Source of the DNA: Nitrosopumilaceae archaeon
GTDB lineage: Archaea > Thermoproteota > Nitrososphaeria > Nitrososphaerales > Nitrosopumilaceae
Length of the DNA stretch: 64,000 bases
Assembly: GCA_028279545.1 (NCBI GenBank)
Contig: JANQNN010000017.1
Span: 59,294-123,293, forward strand
Direction: 5' to 3'
Below are positions 51,903 through 61,535 of the stretch, piece by piece. The position numbers were made by a program, and so were the translations under genes. Each line of letters begins with the position of its first letter. Within the stretch, counting starts at the first letter, position 1. The notes beneath the pieces are model-generated. The model ran no database searches and was not told the origin of the DNA. It saw only the letters and a list, made by a program, of their open reading frames with translations.

Positions 51903-52913
51903 TTGAGAATAATACTTTGTGGGTTTGGAGTAGTTGGTCAAAGTCTGGTAAAGTTATTTGATTCAAGATCAGAGGATCTTTATGCCAAGTATGGTTTGAA
52001 ACCAAGAGTTGTTGCAGTCTTTGACAGCAAAGGAAGTGCCATTGATTCTTCAGGTCTAAATTTTGAAAAACTTGTAGAGACAAAAAAGAAATTTGGAACC
52101 ATAAGAAATTATTCAAAGACAAAAAATAATTGGAATGGATTTGACATTATAAAAAATATCGATGCCGAAGTTCTCATTGAAACTACTGCAAGCAATTACA
52201 AAGATGCCGAACCCGGGATGACACACATTACAACTGCAATGAAAAAAGGGATGCATATAATTTCTGTAAACAAGGGTCCACTAGCTCTTGCATTTCCCTC
52301 ATTGTTGGAATTGGCAAGGTATAATCAAGTTATGTTAAAATTCAGCGGTACTGTAGGTGGTGGGACACCTATCTTAGATTATGCCAAAGACAGTCTTCGA
52401 GGAGAAAGAATAACATCTTTTGCTGGAATATTAAATGGAACTACAAATTACATTTTGACAAATATGGCAAATGGATTATCTTTTGAATCTGCATTAAAAG
52501 ATGCAAAAGACAGAGGATATGTCGAAGCTGATGAATCATTGGATTTAGATGGACTTGATGCTGCTGCAAAATTGGTAATTTTAGCTAATTGGATTATGGG
52601 TATGAAGGTAACAATGCCTGATATCAAGTGTAAAGGAATACGAAATGTTACAACTCAAGACATACAAAATGCGGCAAAAAAGAAGTGTGCAATCAAGCTA
52701 ATAGCCTCATGTGATAGAACCTTAGAGGTAGGTCCAAAGGAGGTTTCCATTGATGACCCTCTATGTGTTAATGGAACTCTAAATGCCATAGCATTTACAT
52801 CAGAACATTCTGGAACTCAAACCATAATTGGTAAAGGTGCAGGAGGAATGGAAACTGCCAGTTCTATTCTAAGGGATTTGTTAGACATCAGGCAAGATAA
52901 TTCAAGAAATTGA
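51903..52913 (+). CDS. hom: Homoserine dehydrogenase
   Basis: The 336-residue enzyme makes homoserine from aspartate semialdehyde, for threonine and methionine synthesis. The Rossmann start is I-L-C-G-F-G-V-V-G-Q-S, the NAD(P) region has S-V-N-K-G-P-L-A, and the substrate domain has G-G-G-T-P-I and G-I-L-N-G-T-T-N-Y-I-L. The C-terminal ACT domain of long forms is missing, which is normal for archaea. It starts at TTG 51903. Its stop overlaps the start of the PUA gene (TTGA). Confidence 0.95.
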   Translation: MRIILCGFGVVGQSLVKLFDSRSEDLYAKYGLKPRVVAVFDSKGSAIDSSGLNFEKLVETKKKFGTIRNYSKTKNNWNGFDIIKNIDAEVLIETTASNYKDAEPGMTHITTAMKKGMHIISVNKGPLALAFPSLLELARYNQVMLKFSGTVGGGTPILDYAKDSLRGERITSFAGILNGTTNYILTNMANGLSFESALKDAKDRGYVEADESLDLDGLDAAAKLVILANWIMGMKVTMPDIKCKGIRNVTTQDIQNAAKKKCAIKLIASCDRTLEVGPKEVSIDDPLCVNGTLNAIAFTSEHSGTQTIIGKGAGGMETASSILRDLLDIRQDNSRN

Positions 52914-53383
52914 AATCCAATTTAATTTCCAAAAGTGAGACTGCGTCTGTTTTAAAGACAGTATCTGAAAAATGGAACATGGAATTTCCAAAAATAAAAA
53001 ATCTAAAGGTACATGAAATATCCAATGAAGGTCAAATAATTGTAGGAAATGGAATCAAAATTCTAAAAATTAATGACGAATTTGTTCCTTTCTTGTCCGA
53101 AGTTGATACCCTTGAAAAATTTCCATATGTAATGGTGGATATGGGGGCTGTACAGTTTATGTGCAAAGGTGCCAATGTAATGAGACCTGGAATAAAAAAA
53201 TATTCTGAATTTAAAAAAGATTGTATAGTATGTGTGATTGAAGAAACACATCACAAATTTTTAGCAGTTGGAAAAACCCAAGTGGATAGCGAAGAGCTTG
53301 AAACTATGGAAAAAGGAGAAGTAGTTAAAAATTTACACTATATTTCAGATAAATTTTGGGAAATTGGAAAAACCCTTAGTTAG
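52910..53383 (+). CDS. PUA-domain RNA-binding protein (MCT-1-like)
   Basis: The 157 residues have an N-terminal pre-PUA part and a PUA domain from about residue 75 (Y-V-M-V-D-M-G-A-V-Q-F-M-C-K-G-A-N-V-M-R-P-G-I). The same two-part plan is found in MCT-1 and archaeal relatives, which act in translation or RNA modification. It is translationally coupled to hom by a four-base overlap. The 3' end overlaps the proteasome gene by eight bases. Confidence 0.85.
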   Translation: MKSNLISKSETASVLKTVSEKWNMEFPKIKNLKVHEISNEGQIIVGNGIKILKINDEFVPFLSEVDTLEKFPYVMVDMGAVQFMCKGANVMRPGIKKYSEFKKDCIVCVIEETHHKFLAVGKTQVDSEELETMEKGEVVKNLHYISDKFWEIGKTLS

Positions 53384-53975
53384 CTATTTTTTCAGTCGAT
53401 TCAGTAATTCCACTATCGGTTATAATCATAATATCCACACCATCACCACTTGCTGAATCTCTAAGAGACGCCGAGCGAACTGCTTTTTTTGCCAATTCAA
53501 CTGCTTCAGATTCACTCATGTTGGCTTTGAACTGTGGATCTAAAACTCCTAAAGCCATTTCAGCACCAGTACCTACTGCAGCATATTCATCTGGAAGAAC
53601 AGAACCCAATGGGTCCAAAGTGTACAAAATAGGTTTGTCAACAACTCCTCCAACAATTACTTGAGTCAATAAAGGGAAATATCTTCTCTCATACATCATA
53701 TTAGACATCATTTTTGCAACAGAATTAGGTGGAACGTCACGTCTAAGTTCCATTTTCCTGATTTTTGCCAATGCTGCAATCTGCAAAGATAAAATCTGCA
53801 TATCTGCTACAAGACCTGCACAAGTGGCGCCAACCTTGGGTGTAATTTCAAAAGTTTTTTTGGTTGATTTACTTACAAGGAAATTTCCAAATGCGATCCT
53901 TTTTTCACTAGCAAAGACCACACCACCATCAAAGGTAATTCCCACTGCAGTTGCACCAGGCATATACATTGACAT
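53376..53975 (-). CDS. psmB: Proteasome beta subunit lacking the catalytic Thr1
   Basis: The 199-residue protein fits archaeal 20S beta subunits: G-A-T-A-V-G-I-T-F-D-G-G-V-V, A-S-E-K-R-I-A-F-G-N-F, G-L-V-A-D-M-Q, and D-S-A-S-G-D-G-V-D near the end. Aligned with T-T-T-V-G of active beta subunits, position 1 is Ala (residue 8) while Asp17-region, Lys33 (K-K at residue 40) and the Ser-Gly-Asp box persist. It should therefore be a non-catalytic beta subunit; a second, active beta subunit must be encoded elsewhere. The propeptide is very short. Confidence 0.9.
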   Translation of the reverse strand: MSMYMPGATAVGITFDGGVVFASEKRIAFGNFLVSKSTKKTFEITPKVGATCAGLVADMQILSLQIAALAKIRKMELRRDVPPNSVAKMMSNMMYERRYFPLLTQVIVGGVVDKPILYTLDPLGSVLPDEYAAVGTGAEMALGVLDPQFKANMSESEAVELAKKAVRSASLRDSASGDGVDIMIITDSGITESTEKIAN

Positions 53976-54033
53976 ATTTCAAATAATTTGGTGGCATAAT
54001 AAAGGGCTTTCTCCCTTTTTTGAGGTCAAGAAA

Positions 54034-55395
54034 TTAACTACTAGCAAATTTATCCATTATAAGGCAGATACATTTCGTGGTTTTCTTCAATAGATCAATT
54101 CGTGCATATTCATTAGGAGAGTGAATTCTTGAAAAAATGAATGTGCTTCCAATTGAAATACAAGGTGCCTTGAGGTTTTTAACAAATGAATACATCGGAC
54201 CTGTTCCTGCATTTGAAACATTCAAGATTGAACTTTCAAAAGATTCATTGGCAGCCTCTTGGACTTGGGCTACAAACGGATTGGAGGGGTCTGTTCTTGC
54301 TGCTGCTTCTCCATGAAATACTTTAACTTGAATGTCAGAAAATCCTTTTTCTCGAAGGTGAGCCTTTAATCTCTTAACTTGCTTTTTTGGATCCATCTGG
54401 GGGACCAATCTAAAATCAATTTTGACTAATGCATATTTTGGAAGAACAGTTTTTGCTCCCTCTCCAGTATATCCAGAAATAAATCCAGCAATATTACAAG
54501 TTGGTCCGCCCACCAAAGCCTTTTTTGCTTCAAAGCCTTTTTTGTTTGCCACAAAGGATTTTATTCCAAATTCTTTTTTAAAGGAAATCTCATCAAATGG
54601 CTCCTTGGAAATTAGTTCCAAATCTTTTTTTGAAAATGGTTTTACATCACGATACCAATCTTTAATGAGAATTTTCCCATTAGAATCTCTCAGAGTGTTT
54701 ATTGCTTGGATTAAACGCCATGCAGGATTTTTAATTAAAACAGCCAAACTAGAATGAGCATCTCGAACAGATTCTTTTAAAGATAATTCTACAAACAGCA
54801 AACCCTTCATTCCAAGTCCAATTATTGGTCTATTTTTGGAATCAACATAACCAAACTCCCAGATAACTCCATCACAAGCAAACTTCTTTTTGTATTTTTT
54901 TAGATAAGCATCAATGTGTGCACTTCCTGTCTCTTCTTCTCCTTCTATTACAAATTTAATATTGCAAGGAACGTCTTTTGTTGTTTTTAAAAAAGCTTCA
55001 ACTGCCTTTATTCTTGTGATTAATTCTCCTTTATCATCAGTAGACCCTCGTCCAAAAATTTTTTTACCTTTTATTTTTCCACTAAAAGGAGGATCATCCC
55101 ATAAATCAAAGGGCTCAGCTGGTTGGACATCATAATGATTGTAAAACATCAAAGTTTTGGAACTGTTTTTCTTTGATTTAATTTCCCCATAAACTATTGG
55201 TGCAACTCCTTTTTTTATCCTTAATATTTCTGAAGAGATTCCAGATTTTGTTAGTATTTTTTTTACAAGTCTTGCACATTCTTCTATTCCTTCATTTTTT
55301 GCAGAAACACTTGGTTGACGAATTAAGGTTTGTAAATCTGAAATTAACGTATTCATGTTTGAATCTATAAATTTAATTGGTTTCAATAAAATCAC
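54034..55395 (-). CDS. M20 family dipeptidase / metallohydrolase
   Basis: The 453-residue enzyme has the M20 metal site: M-F-Y-N-H-Y-D-V-Q-P, G-R-G-S-T-D-D-K-G, E-G-E-E-E-T-G-S and a late His in S-R-I-H-S-P-N-E-Y. The closest pattern is that of CNDP/DapE-type dipeptidases. It overlaps the preceding nnrD gene by four bases, so the two are translated together. The peptide substrate is unknown. Confidence 0.92.
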   Translation of the reverse strand: MILLKPIKFIDSNMNTLISDLQTLIRQPSVSAKNEGIEECARLVKKILTKSGISSEILRIKKGVAPIVYGEIKSKKNSSKTLMFYNHYDVQPAEPFDLWDDPPFSGKIKGKKIFGRGSTDDKGELITRIKAVEAFLKTTKDVPCNIKFVIEGEEETGSAHIDAYLKKYKKKFACDGVIWEFGYVDSKNRPIIGLGMKGLLFVELSLKESVRDAHSSLAVLIKNPAWRLIQAINTLRDSNGKILIKDWYRDVKPFSKKDLELISKEPFDEISFKKEFGIKSFVANKKGFEAKKALVGGPTCNIAGFISGYTGEGAKTVLPKYALVKIDFRLVPQMDPKKQVKRLKAHLREKGFSDIQVKVFHGEAAARTDPSNPFVAQVQEAANESFESSILNVSNAGTGPMYSFVKNLKAPCISIGSTFIFSRIHSPNEYARIDLLKKTTKCICLIMDKFASS

Positions 55396-56258
55396 ACTAT
55401 CTTATCAAATGGTTTCATAACTATGGGTATGGCATCTAAAAGATCCATAGAAGTCATATGCAAACCTAATTTCTTTTGAACAGACGCCCCGGCAAGTCCA
55501 TTGATAAATGTAGCAGCTGAAGCTGCCTCAACTGTATTTCTGTTTTTTGCAAGCATTCCTGCAGTTAATCCTGAAAGGACATCGCCTGTTCCACCTACGG
55601 TCATGGCAGGTATTTTTTTAGTATAAAGAAAAGTCTTCTTTCCGTTTGAGATAACATCTGTTGCACCCTTTAGCAAAATTGTAATACCATATTCTCTGGC
55701 TTTTTTTTCAACATTAGCAATTCTGGTTTTTTTGGAACTTGAGGGTTCCTCACCAAATAGTCGTTTATACTCGCCTGCATGGGGAGTCACTACCACATTC
55801 TTGTCAGGTAATAATGGAAGGATTTCAGGAATTAATGCACTTGCATCAAGAGATAATCTAACATCTCTATCTAAGAGAGATTTTATTAAAAGCAAAAGAG
55901 AGTTTTTTTCTTGAATTGCCAAACCCATTCCGATTGTTGCAGAATCCAAATTTCTTGGAATAACCCCTAGTAGTTTTTTAACAGCTCCTCGGGTTAGTTT
56001 TTGGTCTACTAACGGAATTACAATAAGATTAGGAGAAATTGCTCTTGTTGCTGAAACGTTTACTTTGGGAACTGAAGTATAAACTAGATCGGTTCCACAT
56101 CGTAGGGCAGCAATAGAAGACAAGATTGGTGCTCCATGATAGATATAACTTCCTCCAACTACTAGCACCACACCATTTTCACCTTTTCTAGAGGATGATT
56201 TCCGTCCAGGAACAAATTTTTTTACAATTGATGTTTGAAGTTGCTTTGGGGCCAACAA
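55392..56258 (-). CDS. nnrD: ADP/ATP-dependent NAD(P)H-hydrate dehydratase
   Basis: The 288-residue enzyme repairs hydrated NAD(P)H. The ribokinase-like fold has V-V-G-G-S-Y-I-Y-H-G-A-P, V-V-T-P-H-A-G-E-Y and M-T-V-G-G-T-G-D-V-L-S-G-L-T-A-G. The epimerase NnrE domain that is often fused to it is absent here. It starts at TTG 56258. It shares a four-base overlap with the M20 gene. Confidence 0.93.
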   Translation of the reverse strand: MLAPKQLQTSIVKKFVPGRKSSSRKGENGVVLVVGGSYIYHGAPILSSIAALRCGTDLVYTSVPKVNVSATRAISPNLIVIPLVDQKLTRGAVKKLLGVIPRNLDSATIGMGLAIQEKNSLLLLIKSLLDRDVRLSLDASALIPEILPLLPDKNVVVTPHAGEYKRLFGEEPSSSKKTRIANVEKKAREYGITILLKGATDVISNGKKTFLYTKKIPAMTVGGTGDVLSGLTAGMLAKNRNTVEAASAATFINGLAGASVQKKLGLHMTSMDLLDAIPIVMKPFDKIV

Positions 56259-56313
56259 TAACCAAATAAATTATACAGGAATAAATCTTGTTTTTTACTT
56301 TAATTTTGAGTTT

Positions 56314-57171
56314 TTAGCTTTTCTTTTTTGTTTGGGTAGTTTTTTTGGATTTTGTAGAACTTTTGAGTTTTTTGTTTGAGTCTCTATCAAAAAAAACCTT
56401 TCTTGCAAAACAAAGGTAAGTGGTGTGTCCTATTCCTTGAAAAGAATGTCGAGTTTTTCCTTCTCTAGCTTCGATGGTTCTTAAAATATGCTCTGTAGAT
56501 TCAATATCAGTAAATTCATTCTCAATTAAAGCGATTGTAAATTTTTCTAATTGGTTCATTGTAGGACAAATAGCAAAAACTGATCCACTTCCCTTTAACA
56601 TTTGGCGAACTTTGGGCAATACTGTCCAAGGATCTCCTAAATCAATTAAAGCAACATCAGCGTCTTTTACTGGAACAGTTTTTGATGTTTTTAAATCTAA
56701 TTTTTTTAAAGTTACATATTTTTCCATACCTGATTTTTTTAAATTTCTTTCAGCGATTTTCATGAAATTTTCATCCACATCAAAAGTGTAAACATGTCCT
56801 CTAGGTTTTACAATACTTGCAACAAATGATGTCAAAGAAGCACTGCCTGTTCCAATTTCAACAATTTTTTGATTGTTTTGAATACCTGCCCTTGCCACAA
56901 TATATCCAAGATCCTTAGGATATACAATTTGGGTTCCATGTTGAATTTTCATTATGTAATCATACATTGTTGGTTTCAAAAGGTAGACATACTTGTCTTT
57001 GTTAGTCATAATTTTTGAACCGTATTCTTTTCCAATTGCATCGGCATGTTTTAAAATTCCAATATGAGTATGCAGTGACTCTTTTTTTGAAATTTTAACT
57101 AGCCATTTTTTTGACTGATTAAAGTAAAATAAAACAGGCGAATTTTGTTTTATCAATTCCATAAAATCCAC
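56314..57171 (-). CDS. trmI: tRNA (adenine-57/58-N1)-methyltransferase TrmI
   Basis: The 285-residue enzyme methylates A57/A58 in the tRNA T-loop with SAM. The SAM site is I-V-E-I-G-T-G-S-A-S-L-T-S, and an N-terminal beta domain and D-V-A-L-I-D-L-G-D-P-W follow the family. The C-terminal tail of about 25 residues is Lys-, Ser- and Thr-rich and looks like an RNA-contacting extension. Start GTG 57171 or ATG 57162. Confidence 0.93.
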   Translation of the reverse strand: MDFMELIKQNSPVLFYFNQSKKWLVKISKKESLHTHIGILKHADAIGKEYGSKIMTNKDKYVYLLKPTMYDYIMKIQHGTQIVYPKDLGYIVARAGIQNNQKIVEIGTGSASLTSFVASIVKPRGHVYTFDVDENFMKIAERNLKKSGMEKYVTLKKLDLKTSKTVPVKDADVALIDLGDPWTVLPKVRQMLKGSGSVFAICPTMNQLEKFTIALIENEFTDIESTEHILRTIEAREGKTRHSFQGIGHTTYLCFARKVFFDRDSNKKLKSSTKSKKTTQTKKKS

Positions 57172-57438
57172 GCCAAAATTTTAGATAATAATCTACTGGT
57201 TGAATTACCAAATTCAGTTAAAAAGTAGATTTTGATTTTTTCATCATGAGATAGAGGTCAACAAATTTGAAAAAAATCTTCAAAATTATTTCAAAAGGGG
57301 GGATTTTTCCTAAAAAATTGAGATTTGAGGAATTTTAGATATTAGAAAATGGGAAAATTTTGATTAACAAATTAACACTGAATAATATGATTTTTCTGAC
57401 TACGATGTTAAACTGGATTTAAAGCAAATCAAGCGTAA

Positions 57439-58809
57439 TTGAGCACAGAAGTCTATACCATTTCAACTGAAGAAGCGATTTTACGCATTAAAAAAGTGAT
57501 TGAAAATCAGCAAGGAGATAGAGGTAGATTAGAATTCATATCAGAAGCCCTGAAAAAAGGTAAAAAATTATTTCAATCTGACCAAAATTATCTAAAACAA
57601 AAAATTCTCGCAGAAGTAGTTCCAAGTAAAATATCAGGACCCACAGAAAGGGAGAGGAAAATAAAAAAGGTAAAACGGCTAATGTCCCTTAATTTAGGAG
57701 AGCCAGAAAGACTCCGACACATACTTCATTGTCTGGAAAATAATAGAAAAATATACAACTCAGATGAACAATATATCCAATTAAAAACAGAACAATTTCT
57801 AAAGTTTAGTGAAGGAAAAAGATTAAGGAGACACAGAGTAAGGTTTGCTCCTGAGCCAAAACCAGAAAAATTTGAAGAGGTTATTTATGAGCCAATTTCA
57901 GAAATTGAAAAAGAAAGCAGTATTGTTCCACCTCAAGACCTAACAGACAGACTAGAGAAAATTGAAGAAGCAGTACTTTCAAAACCAAAAAATAATGTGG
58001 ATTTAATTGACCTTTTAGAAGATAGTACAGAAGTCAACCTAGGAATTGAAAAAGAGAAACGTAAAATCAGTAAATTAAAGCATGATCATGAACAGCTAAA
58101 AATTCAAAGAGATGAACTATCAAAATTAATTGCCTACCGTCAAGAATATGAAATAAAAATTAATCATGAAAAAGAAATTTTGGAAAAAGAAATTAAAATA
58201 GAGCAATCAAAAGTAAGAGAAAAAGATAAACTTGTTGAAGAACTTATTCAAAATCAATCAAAAATTATTCAAACCAAATCAGAAAAAGAAGTTCTTCTTG
58301 AGCAAATTAAAATTGAAAAGGCACAATCAGATTTAGATCTAAAACGAGAACAAGATGAACTTGAAAGAGTGAAAAAAGAATATCAAAAACTTCAAAATGA
58401 AATAGTTTCTAAAAAACAAGAAATTGAAAAGAAAATTAAAGAACAACAACAAATTCGTGGAGAAAAAATTGATACCAATACCAGCTTTAAGGAATCAACA
58501 AGAACTGCAAAGAAAAATCCCAGCGTAAATGAACAATCAAGAAATTTAATCGAGGACCCAAAATCCACAACTGAATCCGGCCAAAAACTAGAGAAATTAA
58601 ATACAGATTTTGAATTTAAAAAGGAAGCTAAAAAAGAAATGGAAGATGGTTTTGAGAAATTAAAAACTGAGTCAGAAGAACTAAGAGATTTTGCTGGAAA
58701 AGATGTCGATGATGTTGAAAAATCAGTAGATCAGTTAAGCGACGAAGAAAGGGTAAGAGAAGCAAAGAAAAAGCTTGACAGATTGAAAACCGATTTTGAT
58801 GACAATTAG
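57439..58809 (+). CDS. Coiled-coil protein with a duplicated N-terminal motif
   Basis: The 456-residue protein has two similar segments near residues 25-55 and 90-122, with G-D-R-G-R-L-E-F-I-S-E-A-L and later S-D-Q-N-Y-L (first), and G-E-P-E-R-L-R-H-I-L-H-C-L and S-D-E-Q-Y-I (second). A long coiled coil (about 195-345) and a second, shorter one at the end follow. There is no ATPase motif. A cytoskeletal, scaffold or chromosome-linked role is possible but unproven. It starts at TTG 57439. Confidence 0.75.
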   Translation: MSTEVYTISTEEAILRIKKVIENQQGDRGRLEFISEALKKGKKLFQSDQNYLKQKILAEVVPSKISGPTERERKIKKVKRLMSLNLGEPERLRHILHCLENNRKIYNSDEQYIQLKTEQFLKFSEGKRLRRHRVRFAPEPKPEKFEEVIYEPISEIEKESSIVPPQDLTDRLEKIEEAVLSKPKNNVDLIDLLEDSTEVNLGIEKEKRKISKLKHDHEQLKIQRDELSKLIAYRQEYEIKINHEKEILEKEIKIEQSKVREKDKLVEELIQNQSKIIQTKSEKEVLLEQIKIEKAQSDLDLKREQDELERVKKEYQKLQNEIVSKKQEIEKKIKEQQQIRGEKIDTNTSFKESTRTAKKNPSVNEQSRNLIEDPKSTTESGQKLEKLNTDFEFKKEAKKEMEDGFEKLKTESEELRDFAGKDVDDVEKSVDQLSDEERVREAKKKLDRLKTDFDDN

Positions 58810-58904
58810 ATCGCTTTAATTCAAAAAAATACGCTCAAAATACCCCAAATATTGGTTAAATTTCTTCAATTTATCCAATTGATTAATTCTAAAACAATAG
58901 AGTC

Positions 58905-58916
58905 TTTTAATAAATA
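58905..58916 (+). promoter_or_regulatory. TATA box of the response regulator gene
   Basis: TTTTAATAAATA is centred about 25 bases before ATG 58935 and supports that ATG over the TTG at 58929. Confidence 0.5.
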
Positions 58917-58934
58917 CAAAAAAAACTCTTGAGT

Positions 58935-59582
58935 ATGATAAGGGCAATAGTAGTTGATGATGACAAAGATACTGTAACTCTTTTTTCAGAAATTTTACAA
59001 AGTAACAATATTCAAGTTGTTGGTAGAGGGTACAATGGGCAGGAAGCTGCTTTTCTTTACCAGAAATTAAAACCAGATATTATTTTTCTTGATGTAATCA
59101 TGCCAGTTTTTGATGGTATTTATGGAATTACAAAAATTCGTGAAATGAATCCAGATGCCAATGTTGTCATTACAACAAACGAAATGACAATTAACGCACA
59201 AATTGCATTGAATAAACTTCGACCCTCTGCAATTATAAAAGAACCAATTGATGTAAATGAAATTCTTAAAACCGTTAATCGATTATGTGCACCTTCAGCA
59301 GATACGGAAAACCAGATGAAGAAAACTATGGTTACACTTGCACTAAAAAACACTCTTTTAGAACTTGGTATTCAAGAATATGATAAGGTAGTATCCTTAC
59401 TTCAAAAAGACTATAATTGTTCACTTGAAGATTGTTTTGAAAATCCAGAATATTTACGAAATATTTTAAAAGATCTTTTTGGTGAATCTTACCCTGACAT
59501 TTTAAACTCGCTATCGGGAAATATGAAAGATATATTATCTCAGCAATCAGTTAAAGATTTTTTCCACGTTTTAAGTACATAA
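58935..59582 (+). CDS. Response regulator receiver protein with a helical output domain
   Basis: The 215-residue protein has a receiver domain: V-V-D-D-D-K-D, the phospho-acceptor Asp in I-I-F-L-D-V-I-M-P, and the conserved Lys in I-I-K-E-P-I-D. The last 85 residues form a helical domain with K-N-T-L-L-E-L-G-I-Q-E-Y-D-K-V and E-N-P-E-Y-L-R-N-I-L-K-D-L-F-G, similar to output domains described only for this phylum (NitrOD type, recalled and not checked). No kinase is next to it. ATG 58935 fits the TATA spacing. Confidence 0.85.
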   Translation: MIRAIVVDDDKDTVTLFSEILQSNNIQVVGRGYNGQEAAFLYQKLKPDIIFLDVIMPVFDGIYGITKIREMNPDANVVITTNEMTINAQIALNKLRPSAIIKEPIDVNEILKTVNRLCAPSADTENQMKKTMVTLALKNTLLELGIQEYDKVVSLLQKDYNCSLEDCFENPEYLRNILKDLFGESYPDILNSLSGNMKDILSQQSVKDFFHVLST

Positions 59583-59646
59583 TTTTTTAATTTAATTTTT
59601 AATTAGTAAACTCTAAGGTTCTCATTATTTAACATGTCAACTTGCT

Positions 59647-61533
59647 TTACATTCTATCTGGTGCAATAATACCTAGTAAACCTAATGACCTTTCAATTGT
59701 AATTTTAAAAGACTTTACTAAACATAATCGTGATTTTTCAAGGGACTTGTCTTCAATATCTAAAACCTTAACTTTTTCATAAAAGGTGTTAAACGCCACA
59801 GCCAAATCATGACAATATCTTGAAATTACTTTTGGAGATAAATTCCTAGATGCATCTCTAACATTGATGTCAAACATTCCAATAGTTTTTACTAATGCAA
59901 TTTCATTTGGGTTAGTTAATAGAGAAAAATCAACATCAATTGAAGGTTCCTGCCCTGATTTTTCAATAATTCTAGCTGCCCTTGCGTGGGTATATTGGAT
60001 ATAGGGGGCAGTGTCTCCTTCTAAACTAAGAGATTTTGTCAAATCAAAAGTTATGATTTTATCAAGGTCTTGTTTTATCATCTCGTATCGTAGTATTCCA
60101 ACTGAAAGCAAATGAGCAATTTTTTCAATTTCAGAGGCGTTCATTTCAGGATTTCGCTTGGCAGTCTCCTCAGTAGTTTTGTTTTTTAGTAAATCATAGA
60201 CACTATCTGCATTTACATACAATCCTTTTCTTCCAGACATTTGAGCTTGTTTTCCATCAGTTTCAAATCCCAAATTTTTTGCAGTTTCATGACTTAATGT
60301 TACTGATTCGTAACCCAAATGAACATATGTGTCAGATTTTGATTTGAATTTTTCCATAAGAGTTGTTATAATTTTTTGTAACCTAGCTTGTCTTGAATCA
60401 ATTACAGTAATAACTTGATCTCCTGAAAAATTTTGCCGTGGCTCACTTGAATTATCAAGTGTTGTTTGCCAAAGTATACGGTCTCCTGGCTGAGTTTTTT
60501 TATATTTTTTATAATTAAAAGTGTCTTCTAATAAACCAAGTTTCCAAGCAGCATAGGGAATATCTTTTGCAATATAAGTCGCTGTCCCATTACTTCGGAC
60601 AATAACTTTGTCCTCTTCTTTTCCTTCTCCACGAATAACCCAGCAATTGGAATTTTTTCCTTCTGTTTCAAACTCTATTAATTTTAAATCGCGAAGTTTT
60701 TCAAAAATTTTATTCCACAAACCAGACCTAATTATTTGAGATTCAAAGTTTAGACAATCATAAGTCACATCAAGATTCCAGCAGGTTTCAAGTTGATTTT
60801 CTAAAACTTTGCTTGTAATTTCATCTGCAAATCGGGCAGTTTCAGAAGTCCCGTCTTCTAATTCTTTAAGAACATCTTTGCGGATAGACTCCAAAAAAGG
60901 ATCTTTTTCATATTGTTCTGTTGTTTTAACATATACATCATCTCCACAATAGTGATCAAATTTCTTTCCATTTGGAGGCTCTTCTGACATGTTAAGGTGC
61001 TTAAACCCTACCAAAAGATCAGCAACTTGAAGACCAGAATCATCAATATAGTTTAGAATATTTACTTTGTAGTTTGATTTTTCAAGAATTCTGGAAATTG
61101 TGTCACCAATGATTATGTTTCGAATGTGTCCAATGTGAAGGGCCTTGTTTGGGTTTACGCTTGTATGCTCAACAACAACTGTAGTGTCTTTTCCTAAATC
61201 CACCGAACCAAATTCATCTAAATAGGATTCAGATAAAATTAATTGGTTTAATCTTTCCCAGTTTGCAAAAAAGTTTACGTATCCAGAAGGATGGTGTTCT
61301 ACTTTTGAAACCAATGTATGATTTAGTTTGGAATATTTTTCAGCGATGGATTTAGAAATTTCTTGTGGGCTTTGTTTAATTTTTTTTGTTAATAAAAAAG
61401 AAATGTTTGAACTAACATCTCCAAAACCCGTTTTGGAAGGTTCCACTGAAAATTCTATCTCAGGAAACCCAAAATCGCTAGTTATTTTTAGTAAATTATT
61501 TTCAATTTCCTCAATTATTGATTTAAAGGTCAA
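59647..61533 (-). CDS. argS: Arginyl-tRNA synthetase
   Basis: The 628-residue class I synthetase has the HIGH motif in K-A-L-H-I-G-H-I-R-N and the Arg-specific N-terminal Add-1 domain, G-R-K-G near the degenerate KMSKS site, and a C-terminal DALR anticodon domain (Y-T-H-A-R-A-A-R-I). It follows the phosphoglycolate phosphatase gene by two bases and is cotranscribed with it. Confidence 0.96.
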   Translation of the reverse strand: MTFKSIIEEIENNLLKITSDFGFPEIEFSVEPSKTGFGDVSSNISFLLTKKIKQSPQEISKSIAEKYSKLNHTLVSKVEHHPSGYVNFFANWERLNQLILSESYLDEFGSVDLGKDTTVVVEHTSVNPNKALHIGHIRNIIIGDTISRILEKSNYKVNILNYIDDSGLQVADLLVGFKHLNMSEEPPNGKKFDHYCGDDVYVKTTEQYEKDPFLESIRKDVLKELEDGTSETARFADEITSKVLENQLETCWNLDVTYDCLNFESQIIRSGLWNKIFEKLRDLKLIEFETEGKNSNCWVIRGEGKEEDKVIVRSNGTATYIAKDIPYAAWKLGLLEDTFNYKKYKKTQPGDRILWQTTLDNSSEPRQNFSGDQVITVIDSRQARLQKIITTLMEKFKSKSDTYVHLGYESVTLSHETAKNLGFETDGKQAQMSGRKGLYVNADSVYDLLKNKTTEETAKRNPEMNASEIEKIAHLLSVGILRYEMIKQDLDKIITFDLTKSLSLEGDTAPYIQYTHARAARIIEKSGQEPSIDVDFSLLTNPNEIALVKTIGMFDINVRDASRNLSPKVISRYCHDLAVAFNTFYEKVKVLDIEDKSLEKSRLCLVKSFKITIERSLGLLGIIAPDRM

Positions 61534-61535
61534 TG

